From: Cranoglanis bouderius
Taxonomy: Eukaryota > Chordata > Actinopteri > Siluriformes > Cranoglanididae
DNA length: 64,000 nucleotides
NCBI GenBank assembly: GCA_023630585.1
Contig: CM042550.1
Location: 20,622,106-20,686,105, forward strand
Direction of reading: 5' to 3'
Of the stretch, positions 1-11,913 are shown in pieces (within the stretch, counting starts at the first letter, position 1; each line of letters starts with the position of its first letter). Under the pieces are notes generated by a model. The model saw only the letters and a list, made by a program, of their open reading frames with translations, ran no database searches and had not been told where the DNA came from. A program made the translations under genes and the position numbers.

Positions 1-63
1 TTTCTTTCTTAAAAGGTCAGTGTGGAGTGTCTCAGGATGCCAAAAAACACAGCACGGAGAGGG

Positions 64-65
<2 letters not shown>

Positions 66-100
<35 letters not shown>
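66..100. repeat. (GT)n microsatellite
   Basis: An almost pure GT dinucleotide run with one GC interruption near its right end. Confidence 0.9.
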
Positions 101-101
<1 letters not shown>

Positions 102-639
102 GGCTGACTTGCACTTTTAGACTGCAGTACAATCCTGTTTGGTCTGGTTTTGTTCTCACATCTCATGGGCTTTGGTGTGGCCTTGCTTTAAACTTTAAAT
201 GCCCACATTAAAGCACAAACAGTTTCCCTCTGGCTTTTATAAAGTATTTCTTCACTGATTTATTCATTTATTTGTTTTATTTAGAGCTTTAAAGCAGTCT
301 GTGTTGATGAACATATAGAAATGGAAGATTCAAATCACATACAATCACCGAAGAACTGAGAGGAAGGAAAGAGAAACAAATACATAATAAAGTAATAAAA
401 TAGATAATTAATATAATGCATACGCAATAAGAAGAAGAGCTCGGAGTGTTTTATAAATATTTAACTATAATAGGCTTATACTGTATAGCACAGGCATGTA
501 TTACAACATGTATTCTATTTATATATAGAAATATATTGTATGATATCATATTTCCATACAGTGCATTATAACTATGATGCATAAAAAAAAGAAAACTTAG
601 GCCTACAAAGTTGTACAGTAACAGCATCAAGTATCTCTG

Positions 640-677
<38 letters not shown>
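640..677. repeat. (TCTA)n microsatellite
   Basis: About nine tandem copies of a TCTA/CTAT tetranucleotide. Confidence 0.9.
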
Positions 678-1551
678 AAGTAAGCAAATGTACATGAAAT
701 TAGCAGAAATAGGTCATATTTAATATGATGCTTGAGTTCTCTCTCTCTCCCTTTTTTTTTTAACTAGAACATTTTTTTTTAACATTTGGGACAAAATTTG
801 TTTTTGTTTTGCTCGTTTCACTTCTAAGAAAAGTATTTAAAGATTTGTAAAACTTATTTAACCTAAACACAACACTGACATCTGGGCAGTAAAACTTTCT
901 CATCACGTCCTTTTAAACTTTAAAAAAAAAAAAACATCCAAAACAAAACACTCTCCATGGAGCAGGGACGCCATGTGCTTCTGTGGTTAAAGAGAAAGAA
1001 CGAGTCATGCTTAGCACAATGAGAAAGGGAGGGAAGGATGGAGGGATAGAGGGAGGGGTGGTTCAGACTCAATAGGCTCCTTTCATCCTGTTTGCTACAG
1101 AAAAGAAGGAAGAGAGAGAGAAAAAAAAAGACAGCTGTAAGGCAGGAAAATGTCGGCCTCGGTGCCAGATGGTCGGGTGGGGCCCTGAGAAAGGGGAGAA
1201 GGAAGGAGGAGTTTGGACAGGAAGTGGGAGGGGCTTTGTGTGAGGAGGATGTGGCTAAGGGCGGGTCTTAGCGTGGCTCACTTGCGCACATCTGGTGTTT
1301 GAAGGCTGTAACTACACGTGAAATCATTATTTATAAGATATCTCTTTAAATATTTTTATTATTAAAGGTTTTAATAATATATCAGCATGAGAGAGAAAAA
1401 GGTTTTATCAAGAAAAATATATATAATTTTTTTACATTTTAATTTAATTTAGTTATTTTTAATAAAATGAAATAAAAATTAAACAATACTAAAAACGGTT
1501 TAAAATAATTATCATGAAAGGGCGTCTTACATATTTAATTTCCATCTGTAA

Positions 1552-1553
<2 letters not shown>

Positions 1554-1615
<62 letters not shown>
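1554..1615. repeat. (GT)n microsatellite
   Basis: An uninterrupted GT run of about 60 bp. Confidence 0.9.
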
Positions 1616-1616
<1 letters not shown>

Positions 1617-2054
1617 GTAAAGGTTTTTTTTTGGTTTTTTTTGCATTTATTAAACAGATTTCATTCAGATCTTTTTAAGCTCAGAGTAACAAGGTGAAAT
1701 AATGATTCGATTATTCAGTAAATATTAAATCGTTACTAATAATAAATATTGCATCTCATAGAACATTTCTCTCATTTCTACTCTCACCTGTGCACACAGA
1801 CACATTTCAGTATGAGGGTTTCTGGGGGCCTGTTTTTATCACTGTTTGATGTTTATAACGACATAAAGACGTTACAGAATTATTCAGTTGCAGCATTTTG
1901 AGATTTGACAAACAGAGCAAAAGAAGACACTCAGGAAATAAGTAATACAAGTGTAAGATAAAAACATAAATATCAATGCAATGCAACTGTGTAAATTCCA
2001 GTCTCTGGAGTTTTTTTGGGTTTTTTTTAATTAATGGATAATAAACAAACAAGC

Positions 2055-2057
2055 AAA

Positions 2058-2088
<31 letters not shown>

Positions 2089-2090
2089 AT
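2055..2090. repeat. (AAAT)n microsatellite
   Basis: Tandem AAAT tetranucleotides, about nine copies. Confidence 0.9.
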
Positions 2091-2294
2091 GCAGCCAAAC
2101 AACATCTGTGTTAAATGTAATTATGTTTTCATTTTTTCCCTTCAGTGTTTCAAAATGTATAAATAAATGCAGTTCTCAATGAACAAGTCTGTATTATAGT
2201 AGAATGGTGTATTATTGTTCAATAGTGGCCTCTAGCGGCGAGACTTTGTAATGTTATGTTGTTGGATAAATTATTTTTTACATGATTATCTTAC

Positions 2295-2295
<1 letters not shown>

Positions 2296-2373
<78 letters not shown>
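2296..2373. repeat. (AAT)n microsatellite
   Basis: AAT trinucleotide run with one AAC interruption in the middle. Confidence 0.9.
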
Positions 2374-2374
<1 letters not shown>

Positions 2375-2588
2375 TAAAGGGTATATGGGGTATATGCATT
2401 TTGTGAATCTTCAATAAAGATATTTATTTGCTGGTAAACCAAATTTACCTTTTCCAGTCCCACAAAGAACCTTATAGGGTTCACTTTAACCTGTTAAGGG
2501 ATGATACTCTGAAGAACCAATACACTGCTCTGAAACTTAAAGAACTTCTTTAATCTCCAAAGAACCATATAACTCAACTCAAGAACCC

Positions 2589-2660
2589 TGTGTGTGTGTG
2601 TGTGTGTGTATGTGTGTATTTGTGTGTGTGTGTATTTGTGTGTGTGTGTGTGTGTGTGTT
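2589..2660. repeat. Interrupted (GT)n microsatellite
   Basis: GT run with several TATT or TA interruptions. It lies just beyond the 3' end of the C1q gene. Confidence 0.85.
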
Positions 2661-2696
2661 GTACACTAAGTCATGTTCTCAGGTTTGAAATTTCTT

Positions 2697-2702
2697 TTTA
2701 TT
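2697..2702 (-). terminator. Polyadenylation signal of the C1q gene
   Basis: The minus strand reads AATAAA here, 105 bp beyond the stop codon of the intact C1q gene. It is the first good signal downstream, so the 3' UTR is probably about 120-130 nt. Confidence 0.5.
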
Positions 2703-2806
2703 TTCAAAATGATGGGTACAGGTTCAGGGTAACATCCCCTCCATCACCATTTCATGTGTAGCTGCCAACTCACAGGACAAACTACAACCATTCTCTCTGT
2801 ATATAG

Positions 2807-3899
2807 TTACATGGGGAAAAGGAGAAAGCCACTGAAAGTGTCGTACATTTGATTGTCATCATAAATCTGACAGTGGGCTCTAAGCCTTAAATAAACCTCA
2901 TCGCCATGCTCCAGTAACAGATTGATGGCTCGGCTCATAGACATGTTGGATCCTTTAGGAGATTCTGACATCCCAAAAATTCGGTGCCCATTCTTCACTA
3001 AATATACTTCAACCCAGGTGTTGGTGTTCCCAAAGACAGAAGCTGAGAAGTGATAGACGCCTCTCACTGGTGCCTTGAATATACCTGCAGATAAAAAGAA
3101 GTTTTAGCGTTGTTTTTATTGTTGTTATATCAAGGAGTCCAAATTGTATCTTTCTATATGTTTCTAAGAAAGTACCAGTGTTCAGACTGTACGCATTTCC
3201 AATGTTTGTTAACACTTTTGTGAAGACCATGGTGACATCCGTGTTGAAGGGACCATAATTTCCGTTAAATCCTGATCCAATTGAGAACGCCACCTTTGGT
3301 ATATCTGTGATCAGAAACCCAGTGATAAACCCATTAATAAGGAAAATATCACACTAATCTCTCAAAGTCATACACATAATAACAAATAATAACATTACAG
3401 CAGTTCTAATATACTTGTATACTGGATGCTGCATATAAATAGTTTTTTTTTTTTTTTTTTTTTAATCTGTTGTTAATTATTAAAGAAAAAAATATAATTG
3501 CTGAAATGTTGAAGTCTTCTTTAATTAGGTTTCTACAAAGAATTTCCAGTGTCATTTCTTTGCAGTTTAATAACAGAAACTTGTTTCCTGGATGTTCCCC
3601 AACATTAAATGTATCTATAAATGCAGAAAAAGCGCAATGTGTCATTCTTCAATAAAAAGAAAGATGAAATTATAAAAATACGATTTATGATCATCTGTGC
3701 TTATTATTACAAACTACTGTAATATATTTTATGAGTTAAATGTCATAAAGCTGCTTTTTGGTTACTTACAAGAAACGAGTTGCCCTGTGTGCTGTTCATC
3801 TCCAGAAATCTCTACAGGAGCTTCATCCTGAGCATCATGTAGAGGTGTAGCCCGAGTCACACACACGAGCAGAGCCAACACTGCGATGGTGGTCTTCAT
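2807..3899 (-). CDS. Secreted C1q-domain protein (C1q-like), three coding exons
   Basis: Predicted secreted protein made of little more than one globular C1q domain, the fold used for pattern recognition and immune or synaptic ligand binding. Coding exons on the minus strand are 3,899-3,770, 3,304-3,176 and 3,084-2,807. All introns are GT-AG and phase 1, giving 178 residues. Exon 1 encodes a signal peptide (MKTTIAVLALLVCVTRA) and a short acidic linker with no collagen or coiled-coil segment. Exon 2 starts the C1q domain at PKVAFSIGSG and has the GPFNTDVTMVF and NIGNAYSLNTG blocks. Exon 3 has the APVRGVYHFS and INLLLEHGDEVYLRL motifs and ends DTFSGFLLFPM. All exons are open, and a TATA box and poly(A) signal are in place, so it looks functional. 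It is related to the pseudogenes in the array to its right. Many teleost soluble C1q-like genes look like this, so orthology to a named gene is not claimed. Confidence 0.85.
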
Positions 3900-3937
3900 T
3901 GTCAAAGAGTTTCTGGAACACAAAGCTGAATTCTTTC

Positions 3938-3945
3938 CTTTTATA
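3938..3945 (-). promoter_or_regulatory. TATA box of the C1q gene
   Basis: The minus strand reads TATAAAAG about 40 bp upstream of the ATG at 3,899. A start site ~30 bp downstream would leave a 5' UTR of only ~10-15 nt. The adjacent DNA to about 4,075 is repeated as the left edge of units 2 and 3. Confidence 0.6.
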
Positions 3946-4097
3946 AGAATTAGAGAAGTTACTGAATTGCTCCACTCATTTCTGGTGAAGAACGTCCCAC
4001 CACAATTTGTTGTCATCATTTCCAGAAAGTATATACCGTGTGATGTGGGGGATGGAGTTTACAGTCATGACAAATGAAATACACCCTCATTCAGTTC

Positions 4098-4851
4098 TAT
4101 GTTTTTATTTATCAGGGCTTAAATAATAACTGTGTGGTCTTCACCGATTTCTATAAACAAAACAAATGACCTCAGGTTATTTATTTACCTTCTTATTTCT
4201 ATTGTGTGCTTTTTTGCTTTTTGTTTTTTTTTGTTTTGTTTTTTTTGTAATAATGTGTAGTGACATCTAGGGGTGGGATGGTATGAGAAATTAACAGCAT
4301 GATAACTAAATTTACAAACTTACTTGCCGATAAACTTCCATCTCATTTTAAACAGACATCTGTACAACAAACATCATTATCTTGTTACCTCCTCCTGTGT
4401 TCCGCATCTGAGGTCATTTTCACAACACTCTTGCCAGTCAGTTCTTTCTTCATATCTTATATATAATTGTGTATAAAAGTTCGGCCAGCTTGCTTTTTTA
4501 AAAAGTTTTTATTGTACTGATTTACGTCATGGATTTCAACAATACATCTTAAGAAATCACTAACATCAAGTTGGTAAAAAGATACACCCTTGAACTCAAT
4601 GGCCCTATGCAGGTACAGAGTGTAAGTTCTTTCTGAGAAATAACAGAGCAAACCTAGATGAAAGTGATACATTTGTATTTTTAGTTTAATATTTTGATTT
4701 CAGCGTAATATACTGATTTCTTTCTTATATCTCATACATTGATCACACATGATTGGCTCTCCCTTTTGATTGTTTAACCTATACCAATTGATTTCTTTAA
4801 TATATACCGTTTGCTTTTAAAATATACCATACTATCAGTTAGGCCACTGCT
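4098..4851. other. Intergenic part of unit 1, no gene seen
   Basis: This AT-rich stretch lies between the C1q promoter and psiA. It holds poly-T tracts and a 71-codon minus frame (4,457-4,672) that is open in all three units but resembles nothing I recognise. Openness in near-identical copies is not evidence of coding. The equivalents lie near 16,780-17,532 and 29,460-30,207. Confidence 0.45.
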
Positions 4852-5420
4852 TTACACAGGGAGAAGCAAAAACCCATCAAAAGTGTTGTAGATGTTTCCA
4901 TCATCGTAAAGCTGATAGTTCGACTGGAGCTTTAAATAAACCACGTCACCCTGCTCCAGTAACAGGTTGATAGATCTCGTCACAGACTCGTGATTTCCTT
5001 TAGGAATGTCATGTGCTTGAAAATACAAGTGTTAATTCTTAAAAAATTTTGCCCCAATATAATATGAGTTTCTAAGCCCAAACACAGTAAAGGTGAAGTG
5101 GTAGATGCCTGTCACTGGTGCCCTGAAAACACCTGGAAATAAAAAGGGCAAATGTGTTACAGATCTACAGTGCATCTTCACAAATATGCAGTACATGAAA
5201 GGATTATTTCTGTATGTTCATGAGGAAGTACCGGTGTTTGCATTGTAGGCGTTTCCGACATTTGTTAACACATTACTGAAGACCATGTTGACATCTGTGT
5301 TAAATGGTCCGTAGTTCCCCTTATATCCTGACCCGGCTGAGAATGCCACCTTTGGTCTGTCTGAGATCAGAAAGTCACCGGTTAATAAATTATCAGAGGA
5401 ACACAACCATCACGACCCAT

Positions 5421-8400
5421 GATAATGATGATGTTCGTCCGTCGTTGTCGACGATGACCAAGGACATCACATAGGTAGTGAAGAAGATAGGGTAGGGTGT
5501 GTCCGGCTGTGGCTGATAAGTCCGATTTGACCACGGAAGGCTCTGCCGCATGTCGGGCATATGTGGTCTGCTGTAGCTGAGGGCAAGATGTTAGCTCAGG
5601 ACTCTCGCAGCTCGCGTTTCCTTTGAGCCTCAACAGTCCTGCTTTGCTCGTATGCGGTGGCACCTTGGCTTGTGCGGCAGCGCCAGGTTGGTCGGTCTAG
5701 CGCTACTGTCTCCCAGGTGTTGGGGTTGATCTCAAAGCTCTTGAGAGCAGCTTTGAGTGTGTCCTTGAAGCGTTTTCTCTGACCTCCGTGTGAGCGCTTG
5801 CCTTCTGCTAGTTCACCATAGAAGAGCCTCTTGGGGAGGCGTGTGTCAGGCATCCGAACCAGGTGTCCTGCCCATCTGACTTGAGCTTTCCTTAGCAAGG
5901 TGTGGACACTGGGAAGATCGGCTCTAGAGAGTACCTCTGTGTCTGGAACTTTTTCTTGCCAGGAGATTTTTAGAAGCTTTCTCAGACAGTTCATGTGGAA
6001 GCGGTGTAGTTTCTTGGCATGACGTGCATAGACTGTCCATGTCTCCCAAGCATACAGTAAGGTGGGAAGTACAACTGCTCTGTATACTTTCACCTTGGTG
6101 GCCAACTTGATGCCTCTCCTCTCCCACACTGACACACGTAGCCGTCCAAATGCTGAGCTCGCCTTGGCTATCCGCAATTCAACTTCATCATCGATGTTCA
6201 CTGATCTGGAAAGCGTGCTGCCAAGGTAAGTGAACTTGTCGACAGTTTTCAGGGGTTCTCCTTCCACGGTGATGACCGGTTCTACATATGGTTTCTGCGG
6301 GGCGGGTTGGTGTAGGACTTCGGTCTTCTTGGTGCTGATGGTGAGACCAAAGCTTTTGCAGGCAGCGGAAAAGCAGTTCATGCTCTGCTGCATCTTGTCC
6401 ACTGTGGCGGCATTGAGAGCACAGTCATCTGCGAACAGGAAGTCGCACACAGAGTCCTCTTCCACCTTGGTCTTTGCTTGTAGCCTCCGTAGATTGAACA
6501 GTTTGCCATCGGTCCTGAACCTGATCTTAATGTTGGTTTCTTCGTCATTGCAGAAAGCATCTGACAGCATCGCCGAAAACATCATGCTGAAGAGCGTAGG
6601 CGTGAGAACACAGCCCTTCTTGACTCCGTTGGTGACTGGGAATGCATCAGAGGAATCGCCGTCATCCAGTACTCGAGCAACAATGCCATCGTGGAACTGA
6701 CGTACCATGTTGATGAACTTGTCTGGACAGCCAAACTTTCTCATGATCTTCCAGAGTCCTTCACGGCTAACAGTGTCGAAGGCTTTGGTCAGGTCAACGA
6801 ATGTCGTGTAAAGATCTCTGTTCTGTTCCTGACACTTCTCCTGGAGTTGACGGGCGGCGAAGATCATGTCAACTGTCCCACGCCCTTTTCTGAAGCCACA
6901 TTGACTCTCTGGCAGGTGTCTGTCTTCCATGTGCTGTATGAGTCGGTTTAGGAGGACTCTAGCGAGGATCTTGTCGGCAATGGCAAGGAGTGAGATTCCA
7001 CGGTGGTTATCGCAAGAATGCCTATTTCCTTTCCTCTTGAAGAGATGGACAATGGAGGCATCTTTGAGTTCCTGGGGGATGACTTCCTGTTGCCACATAG
7101 TTTGGAAGAGCTCAGTTAGCTTGTGTACCAGGACTGGTCCTCCTGCCTGGTAAATTTCAGCTGGGATGGAGTCGGAGCCGGGAGCCTTGCCATTAGAGAG
7201 CAGCTTAATTGCTTTCTGTACTTCTGATTCTGTTGGAGGCTCTGCCAGGGATGTATTAATGTCGACCTGTGGCATGCGAGCGATGGCTTCGTCATTAATG
7301 GAGGAGGGCATATTCAAAACGTTGTTGAAGTGATTTGCCCATCTTTCCAGGATTGCTTTTTTCTCAGTGAGCAGAGTGGTTCCATCTGCACTTAGCAATG
7401 GAGAAGTACCAGAGGACTGTGGCCCATAGATGGTCTTGAGGGCATCGTAGAAGCGCTTGGAGTTGTTGCTGTCAACATACTTCTGTATCTCGTCTGCCAT
7501 GTTGCTGAGCCAAGAGTCCTGCATTTCTCTTAGCTTTGCCTGCACCTTGCCTTTGATGGATTTGAAAGCTGCTTTTTTGGGGGCAGACGAAGTGTCTTGC
7601 TGAAAGTCTCTGTGGACTTGGCGCTTCTCGTCAAGCAGCTTCTGGATCGCTTCATCATTTTCATCGAACCAGTCCTGGTGTTTGCGAGTATTCTGGCCCA
7701 GATGAGTGAGAGATCTGCTATACACCGTGTCCCGGAAGGCTGTCCAGTCCTCTTCTGCGCTGTTTGAGCCTAGGTTGAGTTGGCTCAGCTTGCTGTCCAG
7801 GTCCTCACAGAGATTTTGATGCACAGAGTGCTGTTCCAGCTTGGTCACGTTCAGTCGCTTGTTAGCCTTTTTGCCTTGAGGGCGCCGCATAGGCTGGATG
7901 CGCATGTTGACTTTGGAGATGATGAGTCTGTGGTCAGTCCAGCATTCTGCACCACACATGGCCTTTGTCACCCTGACATCCTGCCTGTCCCGTCTCCTGA
8001 CTATGACATAGTCAATAAGGTGCCAGTGCTTGCTGCGTGGGTGCATCCAAGACGTCTTATTACGGTTTGGTAAACGGAAGACTGTGTTGGTGATGAGGAG
8101 GTCGTGCGCTGCACAGATCTTCAGTAAGAGATGTCCGTTACTGTTGCTTTTGCCGACTCCGTTTCTCCCAATGACTCCCTTCCATGCCTGACAATCTGTA
8201 CCAACTCTGGCATTAAAATCTCCAAGAATTATGAGCTTGTCTTCCCTGTGTACAGACGTTATGAGAGTCTCCAAGTCTTCATAGAACTTGTCTTTGGTCT
8301 CTTCGGGATTTGTCATGGTGGGGGCATACGCACTGATGATGGTGGCGTGGCGCTTTCCTTTGAGGACGAGCCGCATATGCATGAGCCGCTCGTTGAGTCC

Positions 8401-9518
8401 TTTAGGGAGGCTGCTTAGCTTGTTGATCAGGTTCGATCTGATGGCAAAGCCCACCCCTGCTTCGCGACGCTCTTCGCTACTGCGTCCACTCCAGAAGAAT
8501 GTGTATCCTGCCTTAGCCTCTGTTTGCTGACCTTCATCCGCGAGCCTGGTTTCGCTCAGAGCTGCGATATGTATGTTGTACCGATCAAGTTCGCGTGCGA
8601 CAAGTGCTGTCCGTCTCTCAGGTCTGTCAGCCTTAGAGTTGTCCATGAGGGTGCGCACATTCCATGTGCCGAAGGTGAGTGGTGTCACCGAAGTTTTCTT
8701 AGTGTTTCGAGCGCGTGGTTGGGATCCCCGCCTGCCGCGGTATGCAGGCCAGGGTGTGATGAAGCAGGCTATTTTTAGGGCACCTTTTCTAGCCCCTTCC
8801 TCATGCTGTGGAGGTGAGCAGAGCGATCCTGAAGAGGGCTGCTCAGACACCCAGGGGGCTGCCGGACTCCACTGCTACTTCATTCCAGTAGAGAACGACC
8901 CGATGGCCTGGGCCGCCTGTGTGCAGGTCTGTGGCTACAGCTTCCAGTGTATCCAAACCTGCTGCTTCGCCACTCGCCTGTCGCCACAGGACTTTTTGCT
9001 GTGATGTCTTGACTCGCGCGTGAATTGGATTATAGTGAGGAAGAGTTGCGCAGGTCGTCAGCCTCACTCTCTCGTCCCTTCTTATCAGGATCCAGTGGCA
9101 AGACAAGTCGAGACGACTGGAGATAGGTTGGGATGCAGTGGATGGTCAACAGTGTCCTTTGTGTCTCACTGTGCCCTATTTGCGCTCCACGACGCTTTGC
9201 TGGGTCCGCCTTCCTGCCCGTTGGACCAGTCTGGTGGTTTCCTCCGCGTAGTCCGCCGGATCCAGTCTTCGCATGCGTAGGTAGACAAGCCCTGAGTCAC
9301 CGAGGGTTTGAGACCCTGCGGCTACCCTCACCAGGTTTTGCCGGCCAGTGGAAGCCGTTGCCCGGAGTGTGGCCGCTGTTGCATGCAGACAGCTACGGGG
9401 AGCCACTGGTGAGAGCTGAGTATCAGGTGGAGCCCAAAGCGGGAGAGCTACTCGGGGAGCACCACATGCCCTCCCATCAGAGGTACTACCCATCCCTGAC
9501 ACCCCCTACACCCTAAGA
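5421..9518 (-). mobile_element. APE-type non-LTR retrotransposon (LINE), unit 1
   Basis: A 4,098 bp element in the psiA B-C intron, flanked by a perfect 12 bp target-site duplication ATCACGACCCAT (5,409-5,420 and 9,519-9,530). Its 3' end ends in an ATC-rich tail instead of poly(A). From the 5' end (right) it has a ~640 bp GC-rich leader with short frames of uncertain meaning, then one long ORF with endonuclease and reverse transcriptase. The clade is uncertain. Database hits to such proteins are often labelled craniofacial development protein 2-like because of RTE-type endonuclease similarity. Confidence 0.85.
5596..8850 (-). pseudogene. LINE ORF (endonuclease and reverse transcriptase), unit 1, damaged
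   Basis: Open frame of 1,084 codons. Endonuclease motifs are TWNVRTL (about 62-68), SETRL (99-103), GDFNARVG (210-217), LIDYV and TDHRL. The RT has FADD near residue 806. Compared with units 2 and 3 it has a premature TGA at 5,598-5,596, which removes the last ~43 residues including a C2H2-type finger. It also has several RT replacements, such as GVKQGC to GVKKGC next to the conserved GC. The leftmost codon drawn is GTG. The first ATG is at codon 69, after the TWNV motif, so how translation would begin is unclear. Confidence 0.8.
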
Positions 9519-10348
9519 ATCACGACCCATACAGATAATAGCAATAACAAATAATTACAATATACAGGTAGTAAACTGCATCGCCTTTCACAAAAGCAGA
9601 ATGTGATGCAGAAGATGACTATTCATGCACGTCCATGAAAACATCACTAAATACACTAAACACAATATTGTAAGCAATATCAAATATTCCCAGGGTTATG
9701 CAGTGATTAATTATAAACATATAAACATAACGATATATAGAGCTACTATAAGCATTACATGTTTTATTTTACATTCCTGGAATGTGTAGCGTTGCTTACT
9801 TGCATGTTCTTCTTTTATATTTTCCACAGCGTACTCAGTCGATGCCAATCTCTGTTTTAAACCTGGAATCGTACACATATAATAACATGTTAACCTTTAA
9901 CGATAAATCATTCTCTGCATTTTTCAGCACTGCTTTCTGATTATTTACCTTCATTCTCAATCTTGAGATGCTCCGATTGCTGTTTATTGTCCTGCAGTTG
10001 GATTTTCAGCTCTGCCATCGCTTCTCTCAGATCTCTCAACTCCTTGCACACATGCACTTGGCAGTATTTCTCATTTTCACTCAATATTTCCGGTTTAACT
10101 TCAGTGTGATCATCAAGAAGCGCTGCAGTTCCGGTCAGGGACACAAGCAGAACCAAGACTATGACCGTAGGCTTCATTGTTGAGGAGATCCTGGAACACA
10201 CCTTGATGGCAACTTCAACATCATATAGCCGTATTAGTTAAACATTAATAAAGAGGATCATAAAGCAGTTCCCAGCATGCTTTGCAGTTGCTTTTTCAAG
10301 ACCAACCACCTGGTCTGATTTACCCCAAAACATTTTGGTTGAGGTCTA

Positions 10349-11911
10349 CAGCCGTGGCCAAAAGTTTTGAGAGTGACACAAATATTAATTTTTACAAAGT
10401 CTGCTGCCTCAGTTTTTATGATGGCAATTTGCATATACTCCAGAATGTTATGAAGAGTGATCAGATGAATTGCAATTAATTTCAAAGTCCCTCTTTGCCA
10501 TGAAAATGAACTTAATCCCAAAAAAACATGTCCACTGCATTTCAGCCCTTCCACAAAAGGACAAGTTGACATCATGTCAGTGATTCTCTCGTTAACACGG
10601 GTGAGAGTGTTAACGAGGACAAGGCTGGAGATCACTCTGTCATGCTGATTGAGTTAGAATAACAAACTGGAAGCTTTAAAAGGAGGGTGGTGCTTGAAAT
10701 TATTATTCTTCCTCTGTTAACTATGGTTACCTGCAAGGAAACACGTGCAGCCATCATTGCTTTGCACAAAAAGGGATTCATAGGCAAGGATATTGCTGCT
10801 AGTAAGATTGCACCTAAATCAACCATTTATCGGATCATCAAGACCTTCAAGGAGAGAGGTTCAACTGTTGTGAAGAAGGCTTCAGGGTGCCCAAGAAAGT
10901 CCAGCAAGTGCCAGGACCGTCTCCTAAAGTTGATTCAGCTGCGGGATCGGGGCACCACCAGTGCAGAGCTTGCTCAGAAATGGCAGCAGGCAGGTGTGAG
11001 TGTGTCTGCACGCACAGTAAGGCGAAGAGTTTTGGAGGATGGCTTGGTGTCAAGAAGGGCAGCAAAGAAGCCACTTCTCTCCAGGAAAAACATCAGGGAC
11101 AGACTGCTATTCTGCAAAAAGTACAGGGATTGGACTGATGAGGACTGGGGTCATTTTCTCTGATGAATCCGCTTTCCAATTGTTTGGGGCATCTGGAAAA
11201 AAGATTGTCCGGAGAAGAAAAGCTGAGCGCTACCATCAGTCCTGTGTCATGCCAACAGTAAAGCATCCTGAGACCACTCATGTGTGGGGTTGCTTCTCAG
11301 CCAAGGGGGTGGGCTCACTCACAATTTTGCCTAAGAACACAGCCATGAATAAAGAATGGTACAAAAACATACTCAGAGAGCAACTCCTCCCAACCATCCA
11401 AGACCAGTTTGGTGACGAACAATGCCTTTTCCAGCATGATGGGGCACCTTGCCACAAGACAAAAGTGATAACGAAGTGGCTCGGGGAACAAAACATCGAC
11501 ATTTTGGGTCCATGGCCAGGAAACTCCCCAGACCTTAATCCCATTGACAATTTGTGGTAAATCCTAAAGAGGCGGGGGGGGCAAACAAAAACCCACAAAC
11601 TCTGACAAACTCCAAGCATTGGTTATGCAAGAATGGGCTGCCATCAGTCAGGATGTGGCCCAGAAGTTGATTGACAGCATGCCAGGGCGAATTGCAGAGG
11701 TCTTGAAAAAGAAGGGTCAACACTGCAAATATTGACTTTTTGCATAAACTTCATGTAATTGTCAATAAAAGCCATTGACACTTATGAAATGCTTGTGATT
11801 ATACTTCAGTAACAGTTAGTAACATCTGACAAAAAGATCTAAAAACACTGAAGGAGTAGACTTTGTAAAAAATAATATTTGTGTCATTCTCAAAACTTTT
11901 GGCCACGGGTG
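10349..11911 (+). mobile_element. Tc1/mariner-family transposon, unit 1 (inactive)
   Basis: A 1,563 bp element with ~40 bp terminal inverted repeats (CAGCCGTGGCCAAAAG on the left, complement of CACCCGTGGCCAAAAG on the right), flanked by TA at 10,347-10,348 and 11,912-11,913. Its transposase is on the plus strand in two frames: 10,723-11,163 (helix-turn-helix region with a GCPRK motif where GRPR is usual) and ~11,140-11,560 (catalytic domain). An extra G near 11,148 shifts the frame. The SDES and HDGAPCH aspartates are present, but the third catalytic residue in NPIDNLW is Asp instead of Glu, and a TAA follows directly. The C-terminal part continues after the stop. Confidence 0.85.
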
Positions 11912-11913
11912 TA

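Larger units (their letters stand above)
1..2690. other. Gene-poor left flank
   Basis: I see no convincing coding exon here. The stretch is AT-rich and broken by microsatellites, listed separately. A purine-rich block near 950-1,310 with several GGAAGT-like motifs is less repetitive and could be regulatory, but nothing decisive is visible. The short open frames run through repeats or lack splice context. Confidence 0.5.
4852..10177 (-). pseudogene. C1q-like pseudogene psiA, unit 1, split by a LINE
   Basis: Four exons can be read on the minus strand: A 10,177-9,949 (signal peptide MKPTVIVLVLLVSLTGTA, then a heptad-rich coil), B 9,862-9,800 (coil, LKQRLASTEYAVENIKEEHA), C 5,360-5,232 and D 5,132-4,852 (C1q domain). 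All junctions are GT-AG and phase 1. The intended product is 233 aa: signal peptide, coiled coil (about 45-97) and C1q domain (about 100-233). Exon D carries an in-frame TAA at 5,034-5,032, codon 174, in the middle of the domain. The frame stays open on both sides and ends in FDGFLLPV. Exons B and C are separated by a 4.1 kb LINE lying wholly within the intron. The stop is present in all three units, so inactivation came before the array. A truncated product lacking half of the C1q fold is the only alternative to a dead gene. Confidence 0.8.

Noticed and set aside
4457..4672. 71-codon minus frame conserved in three units
   Set aside because: There is no family, start context or splice support, and the copies are too similar for openness to mean anything.
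6230..9516. Many plus-strand open frames of 60-156 codons across the LINE
   Set aside because: They are antisense shadows of the LINE ORF and recur only because the element is duplicated. None has splice context or a recognisable domain.
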